Origin: Patescibacteria group bacterium
GTDB taxonomy: Bacteria > Patescibacteriota > Minisyncoccia > Phycocordibacterales > DATDWN01
Length of the DNA stretch: 12,546 nt
NCBI GenBank assembly: GCA_030916785.1
Contig: JAUPVY010000008.1
Coordinates: 1-12,546, forward strand
Direction of reading: 5' to 3'
Shown here: piece by piece, positions 12,504-12,546 of the stretch
Numbering within the stretch: position 1 is the first letter of the stretch
Layout of the letters: each line of letters starts with the position of its first letter
Notes under the pieces: model-generated
Told to the model about the DNA's origin: nothing
Databases searched by the model: none
The model's input: the letters and a program-made list of their open reading frames with translations, nothing else
Position numbers and translations under genes: made by a program

Positions 12504-12546
12504 GTAAATTTAGTCAAAAAACCAATTTCATCCCACTGAACACCAA

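Overview
The window looks like part of a small, AT-leaning bacterial chromosome of the Candidate Phyla Radiation (Patescibacteria, most likely a Parcubacteria-type lineage). This is an inference from compact forms of housekeeping proteins: a threonyl-tRNA synthetase without a TGS domain, a 200-residue EF-Ts, an N-terminally short RF1, many lineage-specific hypotheticals and almost no gene-level redundancy. The genetic code appears standard: dnaE ends in TGA at the expected place after its OB fold.

Layout. 1-374 (+) is the 3' end of dnaE. 375-673 has no secure gene; it holds a 204-bp segment bounded by 24-bp perfect inverted repeats and a strong minus-strand terminator. 674-1195 (-) is a GC-rich orphan gene with its own promoter, leader hairpin, strong Shine-Dalgarno site and terminator. 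1341-3325 (+) is thrS followed by a PspC-domain membrane protein, converging on gyrB (3361-5469, -) through a shared 25-bp-stem terminator. Divergent from gyrB, 5564-8717 (+) is an apparent operon of a single-chain phenylalanyl-tRNA synthetase, a processive membrane GT2 glycosyltransferase and a membrane-anchored thioredoxin-like protein. 8718-8886 is a repeat- and hairpin-rich spacer. From 8887 everything is on the minus strand: tRNA-Thr(UGU), a small membrane hypothetical, tsf, rpsB, prfA, rpmE (type B L31), and at the right edge a second GC-rich cassette encoding a 32-residue peptide.

Most genes serve translation (ThrRS, PheRS, tRNA-Thr, EF-Ts, S2, RF1, L31), with DNA replication and topology (DnaE, GyrB) and an envelope module (PspC, GT2, Trx-like).

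The three most notable points: (1) the PheRS gene fuses a PheS-type catalytic core directly to a PheT-type ferredoxin-fold anticodon-binding domain, the architecture of mitochondrial monomeric PheRS, without an editing domain; (2) several housekeeping genes have a -10 box only about 4-11 nt upstream of the ATG, predicting leaderless or nearly leaderless mRNAs; (3) two GC-rich orphan cassettes (at 617-1291 and 12234-12503) use the opposite logic, with a distant sigma70-like promoter, a leader hairpin, an AGGAGGCCA Shine-Dalgarno context and a dedicated terminator, which suggests one acquired or specialised class of gene unit.
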